DNA of 35,562 bases. Source: Bacilli bacterium. GTDB taxonomy: Bacteria > Bacillota_I > Bacilli_A > JAJDGJ01. The stretch spans positions 1 through 35,562 of the forward strand of contig JAISTP010000055.1 in assembly GCA_031272545.1 (NCBI GenBank), given 5' to 3'. The notes under the pieces are model-generated. The model had not been told where the DNA came from and searched no databases. It saw nothing but the letters and a program-made list of their open reading frames with translations. Below, piece by piece: positions 1-8,783 of this stretch. Every line of letters starts with the position of its first letter. The first letter of the stretch is position 1. The position numbers were made by a program, and so were the translations under genes.

Positions 1-1430
1 TTTAAAGAAATATCTTTCTTAGTTACAATGAAGAATACAGGATTAGTAGTATGAGATGTAACAGTATGTTTATGTTCATCAAACATTAACTCACTGTTAC
101 CATGATCAGCCGTTACTAATAAAACACCATTCTTTTCTTTAATTTTATCATATAATTCTTTTAAACAAGAATCAACACTTTCTAATGCTTTTATTGTTGC
201 TTTCATTTTTCCAGTATGTCCAACCATATCACCATTAGCAAAATTTAATATTACTACATCATATATATCTTTATCTAATTCTTTAATTAATGCATCTTTA
301 ACTTTAAAAGCACTCATTTCAGGTTGTAAATCATAAGTTGCTACTTTAGGTGAATCAATTAATATTCTAGTACAATTTTTTAATTCAGGATTATTAATTC
401 CATCATATTTAACTTGCCCATCAAAGAAAAATGTTACATGAGCATATTTTTCTGTCTCAGCTATTCTTAATTGCTTAAAATCATTATTAGCTAAATAAAC
501 TCCTAATACATTATTTAATTTCTCATGTTCAAAAGCAATATCTGATATAACAGAATTATCATATTTCATCATTGAAACAAAATATAAATTCTTTGGTTGT
601 TTATCAAAAACTTTTAAATAATTAGGATTAGTTAATAAAGAAGCTAATTGAATCATACGATCAGGTCTAAAATTAATACTAATACAAACATCATTATCTT
701 CAATAAACTTATTAACTTGCTTATTATAAGCCGGTTTAATAAACTCATCAAAAATACCTTCTTGATAAGAAGCTTCTAAATAATCTACTGGATTATCAAA
801 ATTGTTGCCTTCATGTAAAACCATAGCTTGATATGCTTCAAAATTTCTTTCAAATCTCTTATCACGATCCATAGCATAATAACGACCTGATAAACTAGCT
901 ATTTTCCCATATTTAAGTTTATTACAATAATTAATGATATCTTTTAAATAATTAATACCACTATCAGGTGCAACATCACGACCATCAAAAAATAAATGTA
1001 AATAAACATCATTTATATTATTAGCTTTAGCCATCTTAATTAATTCTTTTAAATGATTGATATGAGAATGAACGCCACCATCACTTAATAGACCCATTAA
1101 ATGAAGATTTGAATTATTTTCTTTAACTTTACTAAAAGCTTTTAAAAAGATAGGATTTTTATCAAATGAACCATCTTCAATTGCTTTATTAATTAAAGAT
1201 AAAGATTGATAAACAATACGACCAGCTCCCATATTTAAATGACCTACTTCTGAGTTACCCATTTGTCCAGCAGGTAGACCAACATCTTCACCACTACATT
1301 TTAATTGTGAATGAGGATAATTATTTAAAAGATAATCAATGGTTGGAGTATTTGCCAGAAACAAAGCATTAGAATTATTCTTTTTACCAATACCTACACC
1401 ATCTAAAATACATAAAACTATCGGTTTCAT
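1..1430 (-). CDS. gpmI: 2,3-bisphosphoglycerate-independent phosphoglycerate mutase (partial, C-terminus cut by window edge)
   Basis: Converts 3-phosphoglycerate to 2-phosphoglycerate in cytosolic glycolysis, using two metal ions and a phosphoserine. I translated the open frame from the ATG at 1430 to the window edge: about 476 codons of a family usually near 510, so roughly 30 C-terminal residues are missing. Visible motifs are the N-terminal metal-ligand region ILDGVG (Asp10), the catalytic serine in GQMGNSEVGH (Ser60), FFDGRD, and near the edge TADHGNSE with SHTTNPV. The start codon directly abuts the tpiA stop, which implies translational coupling in a gapA-pgk-tpiA-gpmI operon. Identity is clear from the motifs; only the C-terminus is unseen. 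Confidence 0.96.
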   Translation of the reverse strand, partial: MKPIVLCILDGVGIGKKNNSNALFLANTPTIDYLLNNYPHSQLKCSGEDVGLPAGQMGNSEVGHLNMGAGRIVYQSLSLINKAIEDGSFDKNPIFLKAFSKVKENNSNLHLMGLLSDGGVHSHINHLKELIKMAKANNINDVYLHLFFDGRDVAPDSGINYLKDIINYCNKLKYGKIASLSGRYYAMDRDKRFERNFEAYQAMVLHEGNNFDNPVDYLEASYQEGIFDEFIKPAYNKQVNKFIEDNDVCISINFRPDRMIQLASLLTNPNYLKVFDKQPKNLYFVSMMKYDNSVISDIAFEHEKLNNVLGVYLANNDFKQLRIAETEKYAHVTFFFDGQVKYDGINNPELKNCTRILIDSPKVATYDLQPEMSAFKVKDALIKELDKDIYDVVILNFANGDMVGHTGKMKATIKALESVDSCLKELYDKIKEKNGVLLVTADHGNSELMFDEHKHTVTSHTTNPVFFIVTKKDISL

Positions 1431-2180
1431 CTAATCACCATACTTTATTAATTCTTTAAAAGAATCTATTTTTAAACTAGCGCCACCAACTAAAGCACCA
1501 TCAATGTCTTCACAAGCCATTAATTCTTTAATATTTTTTGAATTAACACTTCCACCATATTGAATGATTACATTGTCAGCATCTTCAGGATACATCATTC
1601 TTATTTTTTCTCTTATCAAATGACAAACTTCTTGAGCAATTTTACTAGTAGCACTTTTACCTGTTCCTATAGCCCAAACTGGTTCATAAGCAATTACACA
1701 TTCACTAATATTAATATCTTTACAACATTTTTCTATTTGAGCTTCAATCACTTCTTTTGTTTGATTATTTTCAAATTGTTCTAAAGTTTCACCAACACAA
1801 ATGATAGGTTCAATACCACACTCAAGCAATAATTTAGCTTTAGTATTGATTGCTTCATCACTTTCATTATAATATTGTCTTCTTTCTGAATGACCTATTA
1901 TACAAAAATTAGTTTCACATTCAGCTAAGATAACAGGACTAATTTCACCAGTATAAGCTCCTTCTAAATGATCACAACAAGTTTGCGCTCCTATTAGAAA
2001 ATTACCATCATAAAACTCGGCTATCATCGGTACTAATAATGGTGCTTGTAAAGCAATACCAACTCTGATATTATGAGTCATTTCTGTAGTATAAATTTTA
2101 TTTAATTCTTCTAAAAAATCATAAGCTTCATCAAAGCCTATATTCATTTTCCAATTACCAACTATATAAGGTATTCTCAT
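1431..2180 (-). CDS. tpiA: Triosephosphate isomerase
   Basis: Interconverts dihydroxyacetone phosphate and glyceraldehyde 3-phosphate in glycolysis. The 249-residue length is normal for the family. Substrate and catalytic residues are in place: Asn9/Lys11 in GNWKMN, His97 in IIGHSERR, Glu166 in AYEPVWAIGTG, and the C-terminal phosphate-gripping loops GGSVNSKN and GALVGGASL. The ATG is preceded by AAAGGAG eight bases upstream. The gene lies 20 bp after the small exported-protein gene and its TAG stop abuts the gpmI start, so it is mid-operon. One local oddity is AQTCCDHLEGAYTGEIS in place of the commoner AQNxHxxxxGAFTGEIS; this looks like harmless divergence. Confidence 0.98.
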   Translation of the reverse strand: MRIPYIVGNWKMNIGFDEAYDFLEELNKIYTTEMTHNIRVGIALQAPLLVPMIAEFYDGNFLIGAQTCCDHLEGAYTGEISPVILAECETNFCIIGHSERRQYYNESDEAINTKAKLLLECGIEPIICVGETLEQFENNQTKEVIEAQIEKCCKDINISECVIAYEPVWAIGTGKSATSKIAQEVCHLIREKIRMMYPEDADNVIIQYGGSVNSKNIKELMACEDIDGALVGGASLKIDSFKELIKYGD

Positions 2181-2200
2181 CTAATCACTCCTTTCAATTT

Positions 2201-2473
2201 TTAAGGACAACTTGTTTTAGTAAAAGCCTTACCTTTTTTCTTATAACAAATCTTAGTTTGTCCTTTATAAACATACCATTGCCCTTTTTTATTCTTCTTA
2301 ACTCGATGCCAATGACACTTCTTATTTTTCTTTTTACAATGATTACCATAATAATTACCTTTATATTTAACAACCGTACTTTTTTTTACATTTCCAACAC
2401 TAGCTTCAGCACTTAAACAAGTCATACTTAAAGCACAACATAAAGTAACCAATAAAGTTAATATCTTTTTCAT
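2201..2473 (-). CDS. Small exported Lys/Cys-rich basic protein of unknown function
   Basis: A 90-residue protein I do not recognise. Residues 1-24 form a classical signal peptide: MKK, then a hydrophobic stretch ending near LSAEA. The mature part is about 65 residues, very rich in Lys, with His, Tyr and Trp, and has four cysteines (CKKKNKKC, KICYK, TSCP) that could form two disulfides or bind metal. The start is well supported by AAGGAG six bases upstream of the ATG. It sits between pgk (22 bp gap) and tpiA (20 bp gap) on the same strand, so it is probably co-transcribed with the glycolytic genes. Its composition suggests a secreted cationic peptide that binds wall, nucleic acid or metal, or is antimicrobial; this is inference only. 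Confidence 0.8.
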   Translation of the reverse strand: MKKILTLLVTLCCALSMTCLSAEASVGNVKKSTVVKYKGNYYGNHCKKKNKKCHWHRVKKNKKGQWYVYKGQTKICYKKKGKAFTKTSCP

Positions 2474-2495
2474 AAATACTCCTTAATACTTAAAT

Positions 2496-3671
2496 TTATT
2501 TATTAGCAATCGCTTCAATACCAGGAAGTTTTTTACCTTCCATAAATTCTAATGAAGCGCCACCTCCAGTTGAAATATGAGTAAACTTATCACTATAACC
2601 TAATTGTTTTGCGGCTGCTGCACTATCACCACCACCGATAATAGTAATAGCATCTAAGTTAGCTAAACATTCACAAATAGCATTAGTCCCAGTCGCAAAA
2701 TTACTCATTTCAAAAACACCCATTGGGCCATTCCAAATAACGGTTTTAGCATCTTTTAAAATACTTTGATATTTATCAATTGTTTTAGGACCAATATCTA
2801 ATCCCATCATATCACTTGGCATATTATCATTATCATATGCTTCTTTAAAAGAATCATTACTAAATTCTTTAGCACAAATACTATCTATTGGCAAAACTAA
2901 TTTATCATTAGCTTTTGCTAGATAAGATTTAGCAAGTTCAATCTTATCTTCTTCTAATAATGAAGCGCCAATTTCATATCCCATTGCTTTTAAGAAGGTA
3001 TAAGCCATTCCTCCACCAATAATTATCTTATCAGCTATATTTAATAAATTATCAATAACACCAATCTTTTCACTTACTTTAGCGCCACCTATTATCGCAA
3101 CTAAAGGACGTTTAGGATTTTCTAGAGCATTACCAATAATATCTAATTCTTTTTCAATTAATAACCCAACACAACTATCATTAACATAATGAGCTACTCC
3201 TTCAGTAGAAGCATGAGCACGATGTGCTGTACCAAAAGCATCATTAACATATAAATCAACTAAACTAGCCCAATATTTAGCTAATTCCGCATCATTTTTA
3301 GTTTCACCAAGTTCAAATCTAGTATTTTCAAACAATAAAACTTGTCCAGCTTCTAAATTATTGATCGCCATTTCTAATTTAGATCCTTTTGTTACATCTA
3401 TAAAAATTACTTTTTGATTTAACAATTCACTTAATTTAGTTGCTACTACTTTTAAAGATAAATTCTTTTTATCTTCTTCTGTTTTAACTTTACCTAAATG
3501 CGAACAAAGAACAATTTTAGCATTATGTTCAATTAAATATTTTATAGTAGGTAATACCTGTACAATACGATTATCATCAGTAATAATTCCATCTTTTAAA
3601 GGAACATTAAAATCACATCTAACAAGAACCTTTTTATTATTAAAATCTAAATCATTTAAAGTTTTCTTCAT
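2496..3671 (-). CDS. pgk: Phosphoglycerate kinase
   Basis: Transfers phosphate from 1,3-bisphosphoglycerate to ADP, the first ATP-yielding step of glycolysis. I chose the ATG at 3671, giving 391 residues. It has GGAGAAAG nine bases upstream and the protein then starts [10 protein letters not shown] as in the family; the longer open frame to 3716 only reads through the end of gapA. Motifs include [11 protein letters not shown] (substrate Asp/Asn), [22 protein letters not shown], the nucleotide-binding WNGPMGVFE, and [15 protein letters not shown]. The start overlaps the gapA stop by one base (TAATG), so the two are translationally coupled. An exported-protein gene follows 22 bp downstream. Confidence 0.98.
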   Translation of the reverse strand: MKKTLNDLDFNNKKVLVRCDFNVPLKDGIITDDNRIVQVLPTIKYLIEHNAKIVLCSHLGKVKTEEDKKNLSLKVVATKLSELLNQKVIFIDVTKGSKLEMAINNLEAGQVLLFENTRFELGETKNDAELAKYWASLVDLYVNDAFGTAHRAHASTEGVAHYVNDSCVGLLIEKELDIIGNALENPKRPLVAIIGGAKVSEKIGVIDNLLNIADKIIIGGGMAYTFLKAMGYEIGASLLEEDKIELAKSYLAKANDKLVLPIDSICAKEFSNDSFKEAYDNDNMPSDMMGLDIGPKTIDKYQSILKDAKTVIWNGPMGVFEMSNFATGTNAICECLANLDAITIIGGGDSAAAAKQLGYSDKFTHISTGGGASLEFMEGKKLPGIEAIANK

Positions 3672-4681
3672 TAAATTCTTTCTCCAAAATATTTTAAAGT
3701 TCTTACTAATTGACAAGTATAAGACATTTCATTATCATACCATGATACAACTTTAACCATTGCTTTATCTCCTAAGTCCATAACTTTAGTTTGTGTTGCA
3801 TCAAATAAAGAACCATAACTCATACCAATAATATCTGTTGAAACAATCATATCTTCATTATAACCAAAAGATTCATTAACCGCCGCTTTCATCATAGCAT
3901 TAATTTCTTCTACAGTAGCTTTCTTTTCTACTACCGCAACTAATTCAGTTAAAGATCCAGTAATAACAGGAACTCTTTGAGCTGAACCATCTAATTTACC
4001 AACTAAATTAGGTAAAACTAATCCAATTGCTTTAGCAGCTCCAGTTGTATTAGGAACAATATTTGCTGCTGCAGCACGACCTCTTCTTAAATCTTTTTTA
4101 GGGTGTGGTCCATCCAAAGTAGATTGGTCATTAGTATAAGCATGAATAGTTGTCATTAAGCCTTTTTCAATTTTTAAATTTTCATCTAAGCATTTAGCCA
4201 TCGGCGCTAAACAATTAGTAGTACAACTTGCTCCTGAAATAATTTGTTCAGAACCATCAAGAACATCATGATTACAATTATAAACAATAGTTTTAACATT
4301 ATCACCAGTTGCAGGAGCTGAAATAACAACTTTACGAGCACCTGCTTCAATATGAGCCATTGCTTTTTCTTCACTAGTAAAGAAACCAGTACATTCTAAA
4401 ACTACATCTACATTTAAATCTTTCCATGGTAAATCCTTAGGATCTTTTTGTGCTAAAATTTCAATTTCTTTTCCATCTACAATAATACTATTATCTTTAA
4501 CACTAATACTATCTGTTTTATATCTTCCTTGTGAAGAATCATATTTCAATAGATGTGCTAATGTATTAGCATCAGTTAAATCATTAATAGCTACAATTTC
4601 AAAATCACTATCATCAAACATTTGTCTAAATGCAAGACGCCCTATTCTCCCAAATCCATTAATTGCGACATTTACTGCCAT
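3671..4681 (-). CDS. gapA: Glyceraldehyde-3-phosphate dehydrogenase, NAD-type
   Basis: Oxidises glyceraldehyde 3-phosphate to 1,3-bisphosphoglycerate with NAD. The 336-residue length is normal. The N-terminal Rossmann motif NGFGRIGRL and the INDL segment, whose Asp favours NAD over NADP, are present. The catalytic Cys153 lies in [12 protein letters not shown], with His180 in TIHAYTND. The C-terminal [16 protein letters not shown] closes the active site. It is the first gene of the glycolytic operon and is preceded by GAAAGGAAAG. No other gapA copy is seen in the window, so this is presumably the glycolytic (forward) enzyme. Confidence 0.98.
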   Translation of the reverse strand: MAVNVAINGFGRIGRLAFRQMFDDSDFEIVAINDLTDANTLAHLLKYDSSQGRYKTDSISVKDNSIIVDGKEIEILAQKDPKDLPWKDLNVDVVLECTGFFTSEEKAMAHIEAGARKVVISAPATGDNVKTIVYNCNHDVLDGSEQIISGASCTTNCLAPMAKCLDENLKIEKGLMTTIHAYTNDQSTLDGPHPKKDLRRGRAAAANIVPNTTGAAKAIGLVLPNLVGKLDGSAQRVPVITGSLTELVAVVEKKATVEEINAMMKAAVNESFGYNEDMIVSTDIIGMSYGSLFDATQTKVMDLGDKAMVKVVSWYDNEMSYTCQLVRTLKYFGERI

Positions 4682-4740
4682 ATTATATCTTTCCTTTCAA
4701 AGTTAATTTTTCCATCTTTTATTGTAACAAAAAAATACCA
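4682..4740 (-). promoter_or_regulatory. Candidate gapA operon promoter (extended -10) and RBS
   Basis: On the minus strand an extended -10, TGT-TACAAT, lies with its hexamer at 4721-4726. The spaced -35 is poor (TACTCA), as tolerated by extended -10 promoters. The predicted leader is about 30 nt, with GAAAGGAAAG just before the gapA ATG. No operator for a CggR-type repressor was recognised. Confidence 0.4.
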
Positions 4741-5044
4741 ATATGAGTATTATTAAACATAAATTATGCAATAGAATTTATCCAACTAAATAATAACACT
4801 ATTACTTAATAAATATATTGAGATTCTATATTCTTATATTTATTTAATCTTTCTTATCAAAGAATTATTATAAATCCAAAATTTCATTCTAAGAAATACC
4901 ATATTTTCAAAATCATTAATACCAAAATTTGTTAATAAGTATTTCTTAATAAGTAAAATCACTTAATGTTTTTACCTAACATATTCAAACAGCGTTCAAA
5001 CAAATAAATTCATTTATTATATCTAAATACCAATTAAATCGAAT
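4741..5044. other. AT-rich intergenic region with no gene seen
   Basis: About 300 bp between the gapA promoter and the rubrerythrin terminator. I found no credible ORF, tRNA or riboswitch. It holds short direct repeats: TTCAAACA at 4984-4991 and 4995-5002 (11-bp period), and two copies of TTAATAAGTA near 4930-4950. Function unknown; it may simply be spacer. Confidence 0.5.
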
Positions 5045-5093
5045 AATAATAAAAGCAAGTAAACATAAGTTTTTAAAACTATCTTTACTTGCT
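5045..5093 (-). terminator. Rho-independent terminator of the rubrerythrin gene
   Basis: A perfect 10-bp stem (AGCAAGTAAA at 5054-5063, TTTACTTGCT at 5084-5093) encloses a second small palindrome. On the minus strand it is followed by TTTTATTATT. It lies about 65 nt after the rubrerythrin stop. Confidence 0.8.
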
Positions 5094-5157
5094 ATTAATA
5101 TATTAATTTATTAAAAACAAATTATTTATATTCTAACAATTTAGTTAGCATATATTA

Positions 5158-5727
5158 TTATACTTCTTTATTGAAATATCTTTTTAATAAACCTTGTAAT
5201 GAACGTCCATGTCTAGCTTCATCTTTAGCAATTTCATGAACTACATCATGAATAGCATCATGAGCTGCATCCGCAGGTCCTTCACTTTTAGCTTTATGAG
5301 CAATTTGCCATCTTAATTCACAAGCTCCACTTTCGCCTAGAATCATTTTTTCTAAGTTTTCTGCAGTAGTTCCTAAGATCTTATCTTGGGCTAATTCTTC
5401 AAATTTAGCTGCATGTTCTGCTTCTTCCCAAGCAATATTTTTTAAAACATCACCAATTTCAGGATAACCTTCACGATAAGCAACACGAGCCATAGCCATA
5501 TACATTCCTACTTCAGTAGTTTCAGCTTCAAAACATTTTAATAATCCATCATAGATTTCTTTATCAACACTAGCTTCTTTAGCAATACCTAGTGTATGTT
5601 CTTGAGCCCATTCAACTCCATTAACTTCAATTTCTTCAAAGTTTTCTGCACCTTTTACTTTACATAATTCACATACATCATTAGTATCTTGAATATGCCC
5701 ACATACTTTACATTTATATTTTTTCAT
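5158..5727 (-). CDS. Reverse rubrerythrin (N-terminal rubredoxin, C-terminal ferritin-like diiron domain)
   Basis: A peroxide/oxygen-detoxifying non-haem iron protein of anaerobes and microaerophiles, acting in the cytosol. Domain order is reversed relative to classical rubrerythrin. Residues 1-30 form a rubredoxin-type Fe(Cys)4 site (CKVC and CELC), and residues 50-189 form the diiron four-helix bundle with Glu-x-x-His motifs (EEAEHAAKFEE and DEARHGRSL) plus further Glu ligands (FEAETTEVGMYM). This arrangement is known from clostridial reverse rubrerythrins. The 189-residue length fits. RBS CGGAGG precedes the ATG. The gene is monocistronic: it has its own promoter with an overlapping dyad (5752-5777) and its own terminator. 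It implies that the host copes with oxygen or peroxide without relying only on catalase. Confidence 0.93.
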   Translation of the reverse strand: MKKYKCKVCGHIQDTNDVCELCKVKGAENFEEIEVNGVEWAQEHTLGIAKEASVDKEIYDGLLKCFEAETTEVGMYMAMARVAYREGYPEIGDVLKNIAWEEAEHAAKFEELAQDKILGTTAENLEKMILGESGACELRWQIAHKAKSEGPADAAHDAIHDVVHEIAKDEARHGRSLQGLLKRYFNKEV

Positions 5728-5751
5728 TTATTTCTTACCTCCGTTGAACAT

Positions 5752-5777
5752 ATTATAACACTATTTATTTAAATAGT
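5752..5777 (-). promoter_or_regulatory. Rubrerythrin promoter (extended -10) with overlapping dyad operator
   Basis: On the minus strand the -10 TATAAT (5752-5757) carries an upstream TG (extended -10). Immediately upstream is a perfect 8-2-8 palindrome, ACTATTTA-N2-TAAATAGT (5760-5777), in the -10/-35 spacer, where a bound repressor would block RNA polymerase. It does not match the PerR, Fur or Rex consensus closely. No T-run follows, so it is not a terminator. Confidence 0.65.
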
Positions 5778-5809
5778 ATCATTGATATGCATTAGATAAG
5801 CTATACAAA

Positions 5810-8386
5810 TTATTTATCATTTATTTTCTTAGATATTACTAATCCTGATAAAGCAATTATTTCAATTAATAAAGTAATAATTAAATAATCATTACCAGTT
5901 TTTGGTAATTCACTAACTATTGTCTTTTTACCTTTGTTAGTACTAACTTTTCCTATTTCTGGTAAAACAGTAATAGTTATAGTAGCTGTCGTAGTATTGC
6001 CTTCAGCATCTGTCACTGTATAACTAAAAGTATCTATTCCAGAAAAATCTTTGTTTGGAGTATAAGTAATTGTTCCATCACTATTGATTTTTACTGTTCC
6101 ATTATGAGGAGTTCCAATAGAAGTAACAATTAACTTAGTACCTTTATCATTTATTGTAACATTTAAAGTTACAGATGAATTTTCTTTAACTAAAGTAACA
6201 TCATCAACTGCTTTAGGTAACACAGTTATCGTTACCAAATTAGTATAAGTATTACCATCACTATCAATACCTGTATATGTAAAAGTATCTGTTCCTGAAT
6301 AATTATCATCAGGAGTATAAACTATTTCACCATCTACTATTTCGACACTTCCATGAGTTGGATTAGTTACACTATCTATACTTAGATCTGTTCCACTATC
6401 ATTTGCTAGTACATCAAGAGTAACTGGTGTATTCACATTAGTTGTATCAGTATCATCTAAACCTTTTGGTAAAACTATTACCGTTACCGTATTAGTATAA
6501 GTATTACCATCACTATCAATACCTGTATAAGTAAAAGTATCTGTTCCTGAATAATTATCATTTGGAGTATAAACTATTTCACCATCTACTATTTCGACAC
6601 TTCCATGACTTGGATTAGTAACACTATCTATACTTAGATCTGTTCCACTATCATTTGCTAGTACATCAATAGTAACTGGTGTATTCAGATTAGTTGTGTA
6701 ACTATCATTTAAACCAGTAGGAGAAACAATAACTAATACACTTACTGGAATTATATTTCCATTTTCATCAGTAAAAGTATAAGTAAATGTATCATGACCT
6801 GAGTAGTTATCATCTGGTGTATAAGTTATTTCCCCACTAGTATTACCATTTTCACCATCACTCACATCACTTACATTATCTCCTAATGGAGGGACATCAA
6901 CTGGCGTATTAACTGTCGTTGAAGCTAATTGAACTCTAATTTTTGTATTGTCAATGGCTTTTTCACCTATACTACTATTTATCCAAGTTTCAATTATTTT
7001 ACTACCTGTATTACTATTATTTCCATATCCATTATTTCCTAGACCTGAAGTTTCCCATCCATGTACTCCAGATGTTACATCACTATTTATTCCAGCTAAA
7101 TTATCTTTAGGTCTAGAACTAAGTGGAGCAGTGCCTGATATTAATGTATCATCCCAGTAAACTGTTGATTGCCCAGCATCTGAACCATTAAGTTGGGTAA
7201 TACTCAAACCACCAAATCTTTCGAGATCTTCTAATGTAACATAAAAAGTACTAGCATTATCTATTTTCAATCTCACATTTATTGGTTGAGTAATTGCTAC
7301 TGTATTACCATTACCATCTTTACCATCCCATACAACTTGTAAAGGATTGCTTACACTTCCATTTTCTTCTCCACCATTAGCTACAAGTGGTATTGAAACA
7401 TCATTAGCATCAGTATAACTACCATTATTATCAGTATCTATTTGTATTTCATAAGGGCCAACAAATGCATTATCCACATAATAATTTATAGTACCACTAT
7501 AATCTTTCCTACTATTAGTTTTAGTCATATTGATAATATTACCAATATCTCCATCATCATCAAATGGTTCTGGTTTAATAGAGCTAGGCAAATCATTAGC
7601 AGGATGTTCAAAGAAAATATGATAAACACCACTTTCACTTAATGTTATCCCATCTCCTGAACCATAAGTTTGAATTGACTTATTTATAGGAAAGCCATCG
7701 CTATCTACTAATCCCAAACTAGAAAAATTTAAAACAGAACTGCTATATCCATTATAATGATATAAATCTAACTCATACATATAGCCACTTGAACCTACTG
7801 TATATAAACTAGTATTAAACCATGGTTCATCATACGTAACACCACTAACAGTTTTTGCTGTATATTGTGTTAAATACAAAGTATCAACCCAAATTCTTCC
7901 ATCTATAATATTATCATTACTATCTTTAACATTTAAAGTATAATTAATATTACTATTTTGTGGTAACGCTTCACTACTTTGTATTGGTGAAGTAAAAACA
8001 ATAGAATAAACACCTTCACTTGGTGGAGTAAAAGTAGTTGTATATGAAGATGTAACATTTAAATTTAAAGTTTGTGCATTACTATTAAATACTAAATTAT
8101 TATCTGCATCATATATTTTAACAGTTACACTTTTACTTACACTATATCCTTGTAATAAGCTAACACTTAAATCTAGTTCTTCACCATTTTTTAAATAAGC
8201 ATAGAAAGTATTATCTGTATGCCCATAATTAGATAAAAAACTAGGAATAGTACTATTAGTATTATTATTTATTTCTCCAATACTAACTGCATTTAATTTA
8301 TTAGCACTAAACATAAATGTTAAAACTAATAATAATATTATAAGAAACCTTTGTCTTTTCTGATTTATTTTATTAGTATATTTCAT
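5810..8386 (-). CDS. LPKTG-anchored cell-surface protein with tandem Ig/cadherin-like repeats
   Basis: An 858-residue sortase substrate. The N-terminus (residues 1-34) is a signal peptide with a basic start and a long hydrophobic core. The middle (about 40-480) is Ser/Thr/Asn/Asp-rich, with a DTDNNGSYTDAND segment (317-330) resembling a calcium-binding loop. Residues about 490-809 hold four Big/cadherin-like beta-sandwich repeats, each ending in a core like YTPxDNYSGTDTFTYT; repeats 2 and 3 (559-641 and 643-725) are nearly identical. The C-terminus has LPKTG (827-831), a hydrophobic segment and a basic tail (SKKINDK), the classical wall-sorting signal. No sortase gene lies in the window. RBS AAAGGGTGATG supports the start. 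The likely role is adhesion or surface structure; the ligand cannot be predicted. Confidence 0.95.
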   Translation of the reverse strand: MKYTNKINQKRQRFLIILLLVLTFMFSANKLNAVSIGEINNNTNSTIPSFLSNYGHTDNTFYAYLKNGEELDLSVSLLQGYSVSKSVTVKIYDADNNLVFNSNAQTLNLNVTSSYTTTFTPPSEGVYSIVFTSPIQSSEALPQNSNINYTLNVKDSNDNIIDGRIWVDTLYLTQYTAKTVSGVTYDEPWFNTSLYTVGSSGYMYELDLYHYNGYSSSVLNFSSLGLVDSDGFPINKSIQTYGSGDGITLSESGVYHIFFEHPANDLPSSIKPEPFDDDGDIGNIINMTKTNSRKDYSGTINYYVDNAFVGPYEIQIDTDNNGSYTDANDVSIPLVANGGEENGSVSNPLQVVWDGKDGNGNTVAITQPINVRLKIDNASTFYVTLEDLERFGGLSITQLNGSDAGQSTVYWDDTLISGTAPLSSRPKDNLAGINSDVTSGVHGWETSGLGNNGYGNNSNTGSKIIETWINSSIGEKAIDNTKIRVQLASTTVNTPVDVPPLGDNVSDVSDGENGNTSGEITYTPDDNYSGHDTFTYTFTDENGNIIPVSVLVIVSPTGLNDSYTTNLNTPVTIDVLANDSGTDLSIDSVTNPSHGSVEIVDGEIVYTPNDNYSGTDTFTYTGIDSDGNTYTNTVTVIVLPKGLDDTDTTNVNTPVTLDVLANDSGTDLSIDSVTNPTHGSVEIVDGEIVYTPDDNYSGTDTFTYTGIDSDGNTYTNLVTITVLPKAVDDVTLVKENSSVTLNVTINDKGTKLIVTSIGTPHNGTVKINSDGTITYTPNKDFSGIDTFSYTVTDAEGNTTTATITITVLPEIGKVSTNKGKKTIVSELPKTGNDYLIITLLIEIIALSGLVISKKINDK
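6212..6712 (-). repeat. Two near-identical 252-bp tandem repeats in the surface-protein gene
   Basis: Units 6212-6460 and 6464-6712 have an exact 252-bp (84-codon) period and are nearly identical at DNA as well as protein level. This indicates recent duplication or gene conversion and possible length variation by slippage or recombination. The flanking domains are clearly more diverged. Confidence 0.92.
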
Positions 8387-8474
8387 GTCACATCACCCTT
8401 TACTTTTGTTAACTGTTTATTAACTATTGTTTATATTATTAAATAATTATAATCCATTTTTATATCATTGTACA
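8387..8474 (-). promoter_or_regulatory. Candidate promoter of the LPKTG surface-protein gene
   Basis: On the minus strand -10 TATAAT (8446-8451) and a -35-like TGTACA (8469-8474) are 17 bp apart. A leader of about 50 nt ends with AAAGGGTGATG ahead of the ATG. The leader contains GTTAA/TTAAC inverted half-sites (8409-8425) of unknown meaning. Confidence 0.45.
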
Positions 8475-8783
8475 TAAAAACTCTTGATTGATAATTTGAT
8501 TATTGATTATATATATGTGTGTGTTATATTAGCTATCTTAACTTAATGTAAGTTATTTCTAAATATAATTTAAAATGAATATATAATAAAAAGAGCTTAA
8601 AAATTATTAAATTAATTTTTAAACTCTATTTTCCTCTATTATTTAAAACCCTTCTTTTATTACAAGTTTATTTTATACTTTATTAATATTTATTAAAAGT
8701 TCTTTTTTTTATACCTAAGATATATAATTGATTATAATTATTAACTTATACTTAATTTATTTTATATAGAAATGTATTAAACA
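8475..8783 (-). terminator. Intergenic region with HxlR-gene terminator (hairpin 8592-8626)
   Basis: On the minus strand a 15-bp stem (8612-8626 with 8592-8606, one G-U pair) is followed by TTTTTATT, a rho-independent terminator about 160 nt after the stop of the HxlR-like gene. The remaining sequence is plain AT-rich spacer with a short AT/GT dinucleotide run near 8505-8525. No ORF is supported. Confidence 0.6.

Noticed and set aside
1560-1784. Plus-strand frame inside tpiA, and similar frames at 6948-7160, 7442-7642, 15502-15690 and 15800-16030
   Set aside because: All are antisense shadows of well-supported genes with no RBS or recognisable protein features.
3672-3716. N-terminal extension of pgk (15 extra residues)
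   Set aside because: It reads through the gapA 3' end; the internal ATG has a good RBS and matches the family N-terminus.
5760-5777. Dyad as terminator of the surface-protein gene
   Set aside because: The stem is AT-only apart from its ends, with a 2-nt loop and no T-run in either direction. It fits a promoter operator better.
6212-6712. CRISPR-like spaced repeats
   Set aside because: The repeats are 252-bp in-frame coding units of a surface protein, not short repeats with unique spacers. No CRISPR array was seen anywhere.
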